Shown in pieces: positions 9,080 to 17,502 of a stretch of 64,000 nt of DNA; within the stretch, counting starts at the first letter, position 1, and every line of letters begins with the position of its first letter. The DNA is from Nakamurella flava (GTDB lineage Bacteria; Actinomycetota; Actinomycetes; Mycobacteriales; Nakamurellaceae). Position numbers and translations under genes: made by a program. The notes under the pieces were generated by a model that was not told the origin of the DNA, made no database searches, and saw nothing but the letters and a program-made list of their open reading frames with translations. Location: assembly GCF_005298075.1 (NCBI RefSeq), contig NZ_SZZH01000001.1, forward strand, positions 1,054,001 to 1,118,000, written 5' to 3'.

Positions 9080-9603
9080 CCAGCCCCGACCCGACCGCCA
9101 CCGGCGCCCCGTCCTCGACCGCTGACGGTTCCGTCGTCCAGTCCCCCACCGGCACGCCGTCGTCGACCCCGCTCCCGGCCGAGACCGTCACCGCGCTGCA
9201 GACCGCGCTGTCCGCCGAACAGGCGGCCGTCTGGGCGTACGGCCTGGTCGCGGCCTACGACAAGGACGACGCGGCGATGGTCGAGCAGGACCGGTCCGGT
9301 CATCTGCTGCGCCGCGATGCCACCGCCGCACGGCTGGTGGCCGGCGGCGCCGCGGTCACCGAGCCGGCGCCGGCGTACTCGACGCCCGTCGTCCCGACCG
9401 ACGCCGCGTCCGCCCGGCAGCTGGCGCAGGCCATCGAGGCCGACGCCGCCGCCGGATGGCGGCTGGTGCTGGGTTCCACCGACGACGCCGAACTGCGCGG
9501 CTTCGCGCTCACCGGCCTGTCGGACGCCGCCGTGCGGATGGCCATGTGGAAGAAGGCGGCCGGGGCCTCACCGGTGACGGTGCCCTTCCCCGGGCAGGGC
9601 TGA
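9076..9603 (+). CDS. DUF4439 ferritin-like domain protein
   Basis: The 175-residue protein matches the actinobacterial DUF4439 pattern: after a Ser/Thr/Pro-rich first 35 residues comes ALQTALSAEQAAVWAYGLVAAY, then HLLRRDATAARL, ASARQLAQAIEADAAAGWRLVLG and a final helix with MWKKAAG. DUF4439 is placed in the ferritin-like superfamily by fold, but the usual paired EXXH metal ligands are not evident, so no enzymatic role is assigned. The ATG at 9076 overlaps the stop of the preceding lipoprotein by 4 nt. A bidirectional hairpin (9609-9638) separates it from the convergent proS. Gene order matches the Rv2843-Rv2844-proS arrangement. Confidence 0.8.
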   Translation: MTSPDPTATGAPSSTADGSVVQSPTGTPSSTPLPAETVTALQTALSAEQAAVWAYGLVAAYDKDDAAMVEQDRSGHLLRRDATAARLVAGGAAVTEPAPAYSTPVVPTDAASARQLAQAIEADAAAGWRLVLGSTDDAELRGFALTGLSDAAVRMAMWKKAAGASPVTVPFPGQG

Positions 9604-9608
9604 GCGGG

Positions 9609-9638
9609 CGCGCCCCGACCCAGGTGAGCCGGGGCGCG
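9609..9638. terminator. Bidirectional terminator between DUF4439 gene and proS
   Basis: CGCGCCCCG (9609-9617) pairs with CGGGGCGCG (9630-9638) around a 12-nt loop. It sits in the 44-nt gap between convergent genes and can serve both strands. Confidence 0.6.
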
Positions 9639-9647
9639 TTCACCGCG

Positions 9648-11408
9648 TCAGCGACGGCGGATCGCCGCTCCGAGCTGCTCAGCCACCTCGACCAGCGGCA
9701 CCTCGACCTTGCTGCCGGTCGCCCGATCGCGGACCTCGACCACCCCCGAGGCCACACCCCGCCCGACCACGCAGATGGTGGGGACGCCGATGAGTTCGGC
9801 GTCGGCGAACTTGACCCCAACGGAGGCGTTGCGGTCGTCCAGCAACACCGAATGCCCGGCGATCTGCAGGGCGGTCGCGATCTCCTCCGCGGCGTTCTTG
9901 ATCTCGTCGGTCTTGCCGGCGACGACCAGATGCACGTCGTACGGGCTGAGCTCCCGCGGCCAGGCCAGACCCTTGTCGTCGCAGGTGTTCTCGGCGACGG
10001 CAGCGACCGCGCGGGACACCCCGATGCCGTACGAGCCCATGGTCACCGTGGCCAGCGAACCGTTCTCGTCGAGCACCTGCAGGCCCAGGGCCTCGGCGTA
10101 CTTGCGGCCGAGCTGGAAGATGTGACCCATCTCGATTCCGCGGGCCAACGACAGCGGTCCGGACCCGTCCGGCGCCGGATCACCGGCCCGCACCTCGGCG
10201 GCCTCGACCACGCCGTCGGCGGTGAAGTCGCGGCCGGCGACGAGGTCGAAGACGTGACGGCCCTTCTCGTTGGCGCCGGTGATCCAGCGGGTGCCGGGGA
10301 CGACCCGCGGGTCGAGCAGGTAGCGGATGCCGGTCTTGCTCTCCGTGCCGAGAACACCCGGGCCGAGGTAGCCCTTGACGACGTCCGGGTACTTGGCGAA
10401 CTGGGCCTCGTCGAACGCCTCGACCTCGGCCGGTGACACCTGCGCCTCGAGCCGCTTGATGTCGACCTCACGGTCGCCGGGCAGACCGATGGCCAGGGGT
10501 TCGCGGGTGCCGTCCGGGTGGCGCAGCAGGACGATCACGTTCTTGAGGGTGTCGGCCCCGTTCCAGGGCCGGTCGTCCCGGGGGAAGGCGGCGTTGCTGT
10601 GGGCGACCAGGGTGTCGATGGTCGGCGTGTCGGGGGTGTCCTCGACGTGCGCCTCGGGCAGTCCGTCGAAGGGGATCGGGTCGGGCACCACGGTGGTGAC
10701 GGCCTCGACGTTCGCGGCGTACCCACCGGGTGAGCGGACGTAGGTGTCCTCGCCGACGGCCGCGTCGGCCAGGAACTCCTCGGACGCCGAACCACCCATG
10801 GCCCCGCTGGTGGCGGCGACGATGACGTAATTCAGACCCAGCCGGTCGAAGATGCGGACGTACGCCTCGCGGTGGGCGTCGTAGGACGCCTGCAGACCGG
10901 CGTCGGTGAGGTCGAACGAGTACGAGTCCTTCATGACGAACTCGCGACCGCGCAGCAGACCGGCGCGAGGCCGCGCCTCGTCCCGGTACTTGGTCTGGAT
11001 CTGGTACAGCGACAGCGGCAGCCCCTTGTAGGACGGCACGATGTCCTTGACCAGGAGGGTGAACATCTCCTCGTGGGTGGGTCCGAGCAGGTAGTCGGCC
11101 TGCTTGCGGTCCTTGACCCGGAACAGGTTGTCGCCGTACTCGGTCCAGCGGCCGGTGGCCTCGTAGGGCTCACGGGGCAGCAGCGCCGGGAAGTGGACCT
11201 CCTGGGCGCCGATGGCGTCCATCTCCTCGCGGATGATGCGTTCGACGTTGCGCAGCACCCGCCAGCCCAGCGGCAGCCAGGTGTAGATGCCGGGGCCCGC
11301 GCGCCGGATGTACCCGGCCCGGACCAGCAGTCGATGGCTCGGAACTTCGGCGTCGGCCGGGTCCTCGCGCAGGGTCCGCAGGAACAGGGTGGACATCCGC
11401 GTGATCAC
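9648..11408 (-). CDS. proS: Prolyl-tRNA synthetase (bacterial type with INS domain)
   Basis: ProRS charges tRNA-Pro with proline in the cytoplasm. The 586-residue length is that of the bacterial form with an editing insertion. Class II motif 1 region [33 protein letters not shown], the motif 2 region [27 protein letters not shown] and motif 3 [10 protein letters not shown] are all present. The YbaK-like editing domain lies between motifs 2 and 3 ([28 protein letters not shown]), followed by the anticodon-binding domain ([34 protein letters not shown]). The GTG at 11408 is chosen because AAGGAG lies 5 nt upstream; the in-frame ATG four codons later is the alternative. The 363-nt region upstream holds the second repeat array. 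Confidence 0.97.
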   Translation of the reverse strand: MITRMSTLFLRTLREDPADAEVPSHRLLVRAGYIRRAGPGIYTWLPLGWRVLRNVERIIREEMDAIGAQEVHFPALLPREPYEATGRWTEYGDNLFRVKDRKQADYLLGPTHEEMFTLLVKDIVPSYKGLPLSLYQIQTKYRDEARPRAGLLRGREFVMKDSYSFDLTDAGLQASYDAHREAYVRIFDRLGLNYVIVAATSGAMGGSASEEFLADAAVGEDTYVRSPGGYAANVEAVTTVVPDPIPFDGLPEAHVEDTPDTPTIDTLVAHSNAAFPRDDRPWNGADTLKNVIVLLRHPDGTREPLAIGLPGDREVDIKRLEAQVSPAEVEAFDEAQFAKYPDVVKGYLGPGVLGTESKTGIRYLLDPRVVPGTRWITGANEKGRHVFDLVAGRDFTADGVVEAAEVRAGDPAPDGSGPLSLARGIEMGHIFQLGRKYAEALGLQVLDENGSLATVTMGSYGIGVSRAVAAVAENTCDDKGLAWPRELSPYDVHLVVAGKTDEIKNAAEEIATALQIAGHSVLLDDRNASVGVKFADAELIGVPTICVVGRGVASGVVEVRDRATGSKVEVPLVEVAEQLGAAIRRR

Positions 11409-11476
11409 AAGCACTCCTTCAGACCGGCACCGAAACGGACCGCCGACGACGCCGCGCGGCCGCGCAGTGAGCCTAG

Positions 11477-11677
11477 TCGGCTGAGCTTGCGAGGCCGCCA
11501 TGGATACAGGTGGAGGGCGGACGGTGCCGGGCGACGAAGGAGTTCGGCGGCTCTGCCCTCCGGTCGGACTCGCTTGCGAGGCCGCCATGGATACAGGCGG
11601 AGGGCGGACGCTGCCGGGCGACGAAGGAGTTCGGCGGCCCTGCCCTCCGGTCGGCTGAGCTTGCGAGGCCGCCATGG
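11477..11677. repeat. Tandem array of 87-bp repeats related to the 8129 array
   Basis: Two full units (11477-11563 and 11564-11650) and a 27-nt third start (11651-11677) have an exact 87-bp period. The internal sequence TTGCGAGGCCGCCATGGATA is constant in both full units. The reverse complement of the 89-bp unit at 8129-8395 aligns over most of its length, sharing GGTCGG, TGCGAGGCCGCC, TGGRTACAG, CCGGGYGACG and AGGAG blocks. So one repeat family occurs twice in the window in opposite orientations. The array lies in the 363-nt gap between recQ (3' end) and proS (5' end). The period equals 29 codons, but the 89-bp sister array cannot keep a frame, so the element is probably non-coding. Nothing else was recognised in 11409-11476 or 11678-11771. 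Confidence 0.88.
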
Positions 11678-11771
11678 GGATCGGTCGGCCGATCGACGGC
11701 AGGCAATACGCCGGCACGCCCGCCGACCCGGGCGACGGCGTGTTGCCGGCAGTCGGTGGATCGGCCGGGCC

Positions 11772-13514
11772 CTATGCGGCGTGGGTGGTCCCGTCGGCGG
11801 CGAGGGTCAGCAGGTCGTGTTCGAGGACGGCGGACTGGTCGAGGACGCGGTAGCCGTGGTCGTCGAACAGCACGGTGAGTCGTCCGTCCTCGGTGTCGAG
11901 GACCTGCCCGGGCCCGAACTCGGGATGGACGACCCGGCTGCCCGGCGGGAACGGGCTGTCCGGGTCGGCGGCCGGACTGTCGTGGGCCGACTCGGCGTCC
12001 CGGGCGCAGTTGTCGCAGTGTCCGCACGGGCCGCCGGGGTCGTCGCCGAAGTAGGCCAGGAGTCGGCGGCCGCGGCAGTCGCCGGCCTCGGCGTAGGCCC
12101 GCATCATCTCAATGCGGGTCCGGTCGATCTCCTCGCGTCGTTCGATCAGTCCGGTGGCCGCATCGACCGCGTCCTTGGCCGACGGCGATCCGACGAGGGC
12201 GATGCGGCGTCCGGTGCGGCGCACGATGCCGGCGTCCTGCAGCAGGGAGACCGCCCGGGTGATGCGGCGTTCCGGTTGTCCGACGGCTTTCGCCAGGTCG
12301 CGCACCGACTCGACCGGGCCGTCCGCGGACAGCCGGCGGTGGATGGCCCGCCAGGTCTTCTCGTCGGCTCCGGCGGCGGCGAAGAACCGCCGCAGCCCCA
12401 GATCGGCGGCACGATAGTGCAACCGCACGGTGGCGGGCTGACCGTCCCGGCCGGCCCGCCCGATCTCCTGGTAGTACGCGTCCGGCGAGTCGGCGACGGC
12501 GGCGTGCAGGACGTAGCGGATGTCAGGTTTGTCGACGCCCATACCGAACGCGACCGTCGCGACCAGGACGTCGACATCGCCTGCGTGGAAAGCCTTCTCG
12601 ACGGCGCCGCGCTCCTTGGCGGACTTGCCGGCGTGGTACACGGCCACGCGTCGCCCGGTGTCCCGGAGCCGTTCCCCCAGCTCGTCGGCGGTCCGCCGGG
12701 TGGCGGTGTAGACGATGCCGGGTCCGTCCAGTTCGCGGACGTCGGCGACGACGGCGTCGTCCCGGTCGTCGGCCTCGACGTGCTGCGCGACGGACAGCTG
12801 GAGATTGGGACGGTCGAACCCGCCGACCTCGATGACGGGTTCGCGCAGGCCCAGCCGCTCGATGATCTCGCGGCGGACGGGCGGCGAGGCGGTGGCGGTG
12901 AGCGCGAGGACCGGGGGCCGACCGAGGCGTTCGGCGACCTCACCGAGCCGCAGGTAGTCCGGCCGGAAGTCGTGGCCCCAGGACGCCACGCAGTGCGCCT
13001 CGTCGACGACGAATAGGACGGGTCGGGCGTCGGCGAGGCGGGTGACGATCTCGTCGTCGGCCAGCTGCTCGGGCGCGACGAAGAGGTACTCGAGGGGATC
13101 GCCCTGACCGGCGAGCCGGTCGAGCAGGGTACGGCGGGCCCGCGCGGACAGCCGACTGTTGAGGGCGGCCGCCGGCAGGTCGCGTTCGGTCAGGCTGCCC
13201 ACCTGGTCCTGCTGCAGGGCCAGGAGCGGGCTGACGATGACGGTCAGACCCGACCGGAGCTGGCCGGCGATCTGGTATATCGCCGACTTGCCGGCCCCGG
13301 TCGGCAGGACGACGACCGTGTCCGCCCCGGCGACGACGGCCTCGACGGCCGCGGCCTGACCGGGTCGCAGGTCGCTCCAGCCGAAGACTTCCCGGGCGAC
13401 GGCGATGGGGTTGTCCTCGGGCAGCGCGGCGTCGGGGACGGCCGCCGGCGCGGAACCAGGTACCTCGTCGACCGACCGGTCGGCGGCGGGGACGGAGATG
13501 GCGGCGGCAGTCAT
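11772..13514 (-). CDS. recQ: ATP-dependent DNA helicase RecQ
   Basis: RecQ is a 3'-5' superfamily 2 helicase that works in recombination and replication-fork repair. The 580-residue protein contains motif 0 (FGWSDLRPGQAAAVEAVV), Walker A LPTGAGKSAIYQI, Walker B VDEAHCVASWGHDFRPDY, motif III LALTATA and motif VI GRAGRDGQPA. The RecQ-Ct zinc-binding site has CRGRRLLAYFGD and GPCGHCDNC. Instead of a classic HRDC domain, the C-terminus has a small beta domain, FPPGSRVVHPEFGPGQVLDTEDGRLTVLF-like, similar to the SH3-like tail of UvrD/PcrA helicases. The ATG at 13514 begins just before the low-complexity lead. It stands alone between proS and the GNAT gene; the stop is followed by an unremarkable gap and then the 87-bp repeats. 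Confidence 0.95.
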   Translation of the reverse strand: MTAAAISVPAADRSVDEVPGSAPAAVPDAALPEDNPIAVAREVFGWSDLRPGQAAAVEAVVAGADTVVVLPTGAGKSAIYQIAGQLRSGLTVIVSPLLALQQDQVGSLTERDLPAAALNSRLSARARRTLLDRLAGQGDPLEYLFVAPEQLADDEIVTRLADARPVLFVVDEAHCVASWGHDFRPDYLRLGEVAERLGRPPVLALTATASPPVRREIIERLGLREPVIEVGGFDRPNLQLSVAQHVEADDRDDAVVADVRELDGPGIVYTATRRTADELGERLRDTGRRVAVYHAGKSAKERGAVEKAFHAGDVDVLVATVAFGMGVDKPDIRYVLHAAVADSPDAYYQEIGRAGRDGQPATVRLHYRAADLGLRRFFAAAGADEKTWRAIHRRLSADGPVESVRDLAKAVGQPERRITRAVSLLQDAGIVRRTGRRIALVGSPSAKDAVDAATGLIERREEIDRTRIEMMRAYAEAGDCRGRRLLAYFGDDPGGPCGHCDNCARDAESAHDSPAADPDSPFPPGSRVVHPEFGPGQVLDTEDGRLTVLFDDHGYRVLDQSAVLEHDLLTLAADGTTHAA

Positions 13515-13594
13515 ACCGTTCGGGGTACCCCGCTGACGCCGGGTCTCATCCGGCCCTGCCACCGAACGAAACAGGCCGGTGCGCCCGGGTTTGA

Positions 13595-14581
13595 TCAGTG
13601 GGGCAGCGGGCGGATGAGCATGCGGTGCCGGTCGGCCGCGACGAAGCCCAGCCGGCCGTAGAGCCGACCGGCCCCGGTCGGGGACTCGGAGTCGACGTCC
13701 AGTTCGGCGGCCTGGCAACCACTCTCGCGCAGCGCGGTGAGTACCCGGACGATGAGCACGCTGGCGATCCCCCGCCCGCGGGCGGCCCGGAGGGTGCCGA
13801 CCCGCGACACGTAACCGGTTCGCCGCCCGCGCCGGGCGGAATCTGCGTCGTACTCGGCGGCCAGGGCGAATCCGACGATCCGACCGTCCTCCTCGGCGAC
13901 GAACGAGGCGCCCGGCCGGAACGAATGCGCGCCGCTGACGTCGGCCGCCCACGCTGCCGGGTCGCGGGGCACCGAACCGAAGTGGTCGGCGAAGGCCGCG
14001 TTGGACACCTGCCGGACCGGCTCGTCGTCCTCGGGTCGCCAGGGACGGACACGGACACCCGCCGGGTCGTCCGCGGTGGGGGGCAGCGCGACGGTGAGGT
14101 CACGGGTCATCCGTTCGAACCAGCGCCGGGTCACGAAGCCGGCGTCCGTGAGCAGGCGCAGCTCCCGGGGACGGGTATCGCCCGTGGTGGCGCGCAGTTC
14201 GGCGGGGCGGTCGGCCGCCTCGGTGGACCGTCGGTGGTGGGCGACGTCCATCTGGCGGTCCAGGACCCATCGACCGATCCCCCGTCCCCACCAGTCGGGG
14301 TCGACGGCGCCGTCACAGAACGCCACCCACTCGGGTTCCCGGGCGATCACGTGCAGCAGGCCGTACCCGACCAGCCGGTCGTCGGCCAGGACGGCGACAC
14401 CGCCACCGTCCAGCACGGCCGTGGGCCCGGTGAACTCCTCCTCGATGTCCGACAGGTCGTACGCCTGGCCGCTCGGTTCGACGTCCTCCCAGCGGGACAA
14501 CAGTGCGGTCACCGCCGGTGCATCCGCGAGGGTCAGGGGACGCGCGTCCAGACCGGTAGGCAGCGACAGGTGCTCCGACAT
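13595..14581 (-). CDS. Tandem GNAT-domain acetyltransferase
   Basis: The 328-residue protein contains two GNAT modules. The first (about 10-150) is degenerate but retains DPDWWGRGIGRWVLDRQM in the acetyl-CoA pyrophosphate loop position. The second (about 170-325) has VRPWRPEDDEPVRQVSNAAFADHFG, VGFALAAEYD, YVSRVGTLRAARGRGIASVLIVRVL and a final helix-strand ESPTGAGRLYGRLGFVAADRHRMLIRPL. This arrangement resembles mycothiol synthase MshD, where only the C-terminal domain is catalytic, but many uncharacterised actinobacterial paralogues share it, so MshD is not claimed. The substrate is unknown. The ATG at 14581 lacks a ribosome-binding site and has TACGGT 7 nt upstream. Confidence 0.85.
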   Translation of the reverse strand: MSEHLSLPTGLDARPLTLADAPAVTALLSRWEDVEPSGQAYDLSDIEEEFTGPTAVLDGGGVAVLADDRLVGYGLLHVIAREPEWVAFCDGAVDPDWWGRGIGRWVLDRQMDVAHHRRSTEAADRPAELRATTGDTRPRELRLLTDAGFVTRRWFERMTRDLTVALPPTADDPAGVRVRPWRPEDDEPVRQVSNAAFADHFGSVPRDPAAWAADVSGAHSFRPGASFVAEEDGRIVGFALAAEYDADSARRGRRTGYVSRVGTLRAARGRGIASVLIVRVLTALRESGCQAAELDVDSESPTGAGRLYGRLGFVAADRHRMLIRPLPH

Positions 14582-14588
14582 GCCGATG

Positions 14589-14594
14589 ACCGTA
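14589..14594 (-). promoter_or_regulatory. Putative -10 hexamer for leaderless GNAT gene
   Basis: On the minus strand TACGGT is followed by 7 nt and then the ATG at 14581. The same hexamer precedes the arsR-like gene at 50077. No -35 sequence was recognised. Confidence 0.45.
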
Positions 14595-14725
14595 ACCAGA
14601 GCGGTCCGGTCGGGCCTGCGAATAAACCGGTGGCGTCACCCGAGCGGGCCGGGCCATGCTGACCGGGCAACCGACCGTGAGGCCCGCACGCAGCGCGGGC
14701 CGCTGACCGATGCGAAGGAGGACCA

Positions 14726-14794
14726 GTGAACGCCGTCGTCGCGCCCGGTGGTGTGTCCACCGCTCCGCGTCCCCAGCCCGCCTCCGGTCGCTGA
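14726..14794 (+). CDS. Possible 22-codon leader peptide upstream of the RIO kinase gene
   Basis: A GTG at 14726 follows an excellent Shine-Dalgarno sequence, AAGGAGG, with 5 nt spacing. The frame reads VNAVVAPGGVSTAPRPQPAS then GR and TGA, ending 39 nt before the RIO kinase start. A 7-bp hairpin (GGCCCGC at 14681-14687 with GCGGGCC at 14695-14701) lies just upstream. The strong ribosome-binding site in front of so short a frame is the only evidence; the composition is not distinctive. An alternative is that the AAGGAGG is fortuitous. If real, ribosomes on it could influence translation of the downstream gene. Confidence 0.35.
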   Translation: MNAVVAPGGVSTAPRPQPASGR

Positions 14795-14833
14795 CATCCC
14801 GGCCCCGGAGGCATCGTCTCCAGGAGCCCCGCT

Positions 14834-15889
14834 GTGCCTCGCATCTCCCCGCACGACCTCTTCGACCTTTCCGACAGCGCTGACACCCCCGACGCGTCGC
14901 GCTCGTCGTCCGCGCACGACCGCTACGACGTCCTCCACGACGACGGACGTGACCGATCCCGTCGCCGGCCGGGACGCCGGACCGGCCCCACTGTCCGGGT
15001 CCAGGGCCGGTCCGGTCGTTTCGACCTCGATGTGGACCGACCCGATCCCGAGGGCGTCTCCGACCCCGACACCGAGGAACCGACCAGTCGGCTGGCGGGT
15101 GCGGCGGATCCGCTCCTGCTGGCCCCGCTGACCAGCTACGACGTCGCCACCCACGGCCCCGAGCCGGCACCGGATTGGCTGGTCACCTCTTTGGCGGCCC
15201 GGGATGTCCCCCTCGGCGGGCTGAAGTCCGGCAAGGAGGCCGACGTCGCCCTGCTGCGTCGGGGCGTCGCGGACGGACCCGACTGCCTCCTGGCGGTCAA
15301 GACCTACCGGTCGGCCGAGCACCGCATGTTCCACCGCGACTCGGGCTACCTGCAGGGGCGGCGGGTCCGGCGGTCCCGGGAGACCCGGGCCCTGGCGCGG
15401 CGCAGCACGTTCGGTCGGGAACTGCTGGCCGGGCAGTGGGCGGCGGCCGAGTTCGCCGCACTGACCCGGTCGTGGGAGCTCGGCGTCCGGGTGCCCTACC
15501 CGGTGCAGCTGCTCGGGTCCGAGGTGATGATGCAGTTCGTCGGCACCCCGGACGGGGCGGCGGCGGCGCGACTGGCCGCCGCCGGCGGCGGTCCCGAGGA
15601 GATGGCCGCCCTGTGGGACGACCTGCGGGGCAGCCTCGATCGTCTGGCCGAGGCCGGCTACACGCACGGCGACCTGTCGCCCTACAACGTCCTGGTCGAG
15701 CCGGCCGGCGACGGACCGCGGGCCGTGCTGATCGATCTGCCGCAACTGGTCGACGTGGTCGCCAACCCGCAGGGCCGGTCGTTCCTCGATCGCGACGCGC
15801 GCACCATCGCCGCCTTCTTCACCCGACGCGGGGTGCCGGTCGACCCGGAGCTGCTGGCCCTGCGGTGGTGGTCCCTCGCCCAGGGGTGA
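14834..15889 (+). CDS. RIO-family serine protein kinase
   Basis: RIO kinases are atypical protein kinases; in archaea and eukaryotes they act in small-subunit ribosome maturation, while bacterial members are poorly understood. After ~95 residues of acidic, Arg-rich disordered sequence comes the RIO core: PLGGLKSGKEADVALLRRG (glycine-rich loop), LAVKTYRSAEHRMFHRDSGY (ATP-anchoring Lys), WAAAEFAALTRSWELGVRVPYPV and the catalytic loop YTHGDLSPYNVLV. The metal-binding segment is VLIDLPQLVD, where the usual DFG/DxD is replaced by IDLPQ as in other RIO proteins. The 351-residue GTG-initiated reading is supported by AGGAG 7 nt before 14834. It stands between divergent GNAT and convergent thrE genes. 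Substrate unknown. Confidence 0.88.
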   Translation: MPRISPHDLFDLSDSADTPDASRSSSAHDRYDVLHDDGRDRSRRRPGRRTGPTVRVQGRSGRFDLDVDRPDPEGVSDPDTEEPTSRLAGAADPLLLAPLTSYDVATHGPEPAPDWLVTSLAARDVPLGGLKSGKEADVALLRRGVADGPDCLLAVKTYRSAEHRMFHRDSGYLQGRRVRRSRETRALARRSTFGRELLAGQWAAAEFAALTRSWELGVRVPYPVQLLGSEVMMQFVGTPDGAAAARLAAAGGGPEEMAALWDDLRGSLDRLAEAGYTHGDLSPYNVLVEPAGDGPRAVLIDLPQLVDVVANPQGRSFLDRDARTIAAFFTRRGVPVDPELLALRWWSLAQG

Positions 15890-15910
15890 GCACCGGTGCG
15901 GCCCCGGCGG

Positions 15911-17299
15911 TCAGCGCTGGTCGGCCGTGCGGGAACGGCGCAGGAAACGCGACCGGCGGACCCGCTTGTCGTACCGGTCCCGCCGGCCGTTCAACGGGCG
16001 GCCGAGGTACTCGCCCAGGGTGACGCCGGCGGCCAGGGCCAGACCGACCGCCAGCGCGCCGACGAGTGCGGTCAGTCCGCCGTTGATGTCGTTGTTGACC
16101 ACCACCGTGAACAGGCCGCCGTACACCGCCAGACCCGGCAGCAGCGGGATGATCCCGCAGACGACGAGCAGTTGCGGCGGTAGGCGCAGCGGGCGGGTCA
16201 GGGCCTCGGCGGCGAATCCGAGGACCACGGCCGCCGCGCCACTGGCCAGCACCGGACCGGCGCCCAGCAGCCCGGTGAGCGAGAAGACGGTCCAGGCCAG
16301 CGCTCCGGCGACCGCGGCCAGCCCGACGGCCCGCGGCCGGGCGTGCGACACGACCGCCCAGAAGCCGGCGATCCCGGCCGAAGCGGTCAACGCCACCGGC
16401 ACCGGGACCGGGGCGGCGACGGTGCTGACGACCTCCAGCGGCACCTGTGAGCGGCGGGCCAGGTCCAGGACGCCGGCGATGCCCACGACGATCCCGGTGG
16501 TCAGGGTGACCACCTCGAACGCCCGGCCACCGGCCGTGACCGGGAACCCGTCGATGGCGTCCTGGGTGGCGCTGACCAGCGACAATCCGGCCAGCAGGAC
16601 GACGATCCCGGCCGCGACGACCAGCGAACTGCGGACGTTCACGTCGAGGGCGACCAGCAGGACGGCGACCCCGGTGGCCAGGGCCGCCCCGGCGGCCTGC
16701 TGGAAGAACGGCGGCAGCAGCCAACGGTTGAGGATGCGCAGCATCTGCTCGACCGCCGCGGTGGTCACTGCGGCCAGCAGCGCCTCCCACCAGCCGCCGC
16801 CGAGCAGGAACGCGAAACAGCCGGCCACCCCGGCCCAGCCGAGCGCGTAGATGCTGCGGCGGTAGGTCGCCGGGGCCGAGGTCACCGCATCGAGCCGCCG
16901 GTGCGCCTCCTCGATGTCCAGACGCTCGTCGACGACGGCCTGGGCGACCGCGGTGACGCCCTGCAATCGGGTGTAGTCGGCCTGGCTGACGCGGACGACG
17001 CGCACCGCGGTCAGCGGGACCGCGCCCAGCCGGTCGTAGCTCACGGTGATGGATGTGTAGGTGACGTCGACGTGGCAGTCGAAAAGGCGCAGCGCGTCCG
17101 CGACCCGCTGCACCGTCGCGATGACGTCGGCCGCCGGGGCCCCGACGGCCAGCATCAGTTCCCCGATCCGCAGCGCCAGGCCGACGGCCGCGTTGACGGC
17201 GGTCTCGTCCATCTCGCTGCGCAGGGGGCGCATCGCGATCGGCACCGTCGGCGGTCCGCTCCCACCGATCGCGCGCCACGCCCGCCGCGGGATCTCCAT
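15911..17299 (-). CDS. thrE: ThrE-family threonine/serine exporter
   Basis: ThrE proteins export threonine and serine and were characterised in Corynebacterium glutamicum. The 462-residue protein has the family's N-terminal cytoplasmic domain (VGLALRIGELMLAVGAPAADVIATVQRVADALRL; ITVSYDRLG; RLDIEEAHRRLD) followed by about ten hydrophobic segments from residue ~145 on. The C-terminal half has LLVVCGIIPLLPGLAVYGGLFTV, the ThrE_2 signature region. N- and C-terminal halves are fused in one chain as in Corynebacterium. The ATG at 17299 has AAGAAGG at a suitable distance; an internal ATG at residue 23 (MRPLRSEMDETAVNAAVG) is a plausible alternative. It ends 21 nt from the convergent RIO kinase gene and diverges from the mycothione reductase gene across a 203-nt gap. 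Confidence 0.9.
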   Translation of the reverse strand: MEIPRRAWRAIGGSGPPTVPIAMRPLRSEMDETAVNAAVGLALRIGELMLAVGAPAADVIATVQRVADALRLFDCHVDVTYTSITVSYDRLGAVPLTAVRVVRVSQADYTRLQGVTAVAQAVVDERLDIEEAHRRLDAVTSAPATYRRSIYALGWAGVAGCFAFLLGGGWWEALLAAVTTAAVEQMLRILNRWLLPPFFQQAAGAALATGVAVLLVALDVNVRSSLVVAAGIVVLLAGLSLVSATQDAIDGFPVTAGGRAFEVVTLTTGIVVGIAGVLDLARRSQVPLEVVSTVAAPVPVPVALTASAGIAGFWAVVSHARPRAVGLAAVAGALAWTVFSLTGLLGAGPVLASGAAAVVLGFAAEALTRPLRLPPQLLVVCGIIPLLPGLAVYGGLFTVVVNNDINGGLTALVGALAVGLALAAGVTLGEYLGRPLNGRRDRYDKRVRRSRFLRRSRTADQR

Positions 17300-17490
17300 C
17301 GAAGCCGTGCCTTCTTCCTGCGGTCTGTCGTCCGACGGGTGCTCCGCACCCCACCCCGCGAGCCCTGGTCGCGGCCCGTCGGCGCCCGTGATTGTGCAAC
17401 GCCGTACCCCGTTGGTGGCGGGGCGACACCGCGGGGCCGGGCCGCGAATCCCGGTCGGGCGTCGTCGCCGGGGGCCCGTCGGTATCCCGT

Positions 17491-17496
17491 TAGCCT
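17491..17496 (+). promoter_or_regulatory. Putative -10 hexamer of the mycothione reductase gene
   Basis: TAGCCT ends 6 nt before the ATG at 17503, matching the actinobacterial TANNNT consensus at the distance expected for a leaderless transcript. No Shine-Dalgarno sequence lies in front of the ATG. Confidence 0.5.
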
Positions 17497-17502
17497 GGGC
17501 TC

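Noticed and set aside
11510-11878. Plus-strand frame encoding a 29-residue tandem repeat through the 87-bp array
   Set aside because: The sister array at 8129 has an 89-bp period and cannot keep a frame, no ribosome-binding site is present, and the frame runs into antisense recQ.
14710-14833. Arg-rich open frame from ATG 14710 overlapping the proposed leader ORF
   Set aside because: No ribosome-binding site in front of that ATG; the frame uses the AAGGAGG itself as codons and its composition is typical of random high-GC sequence.
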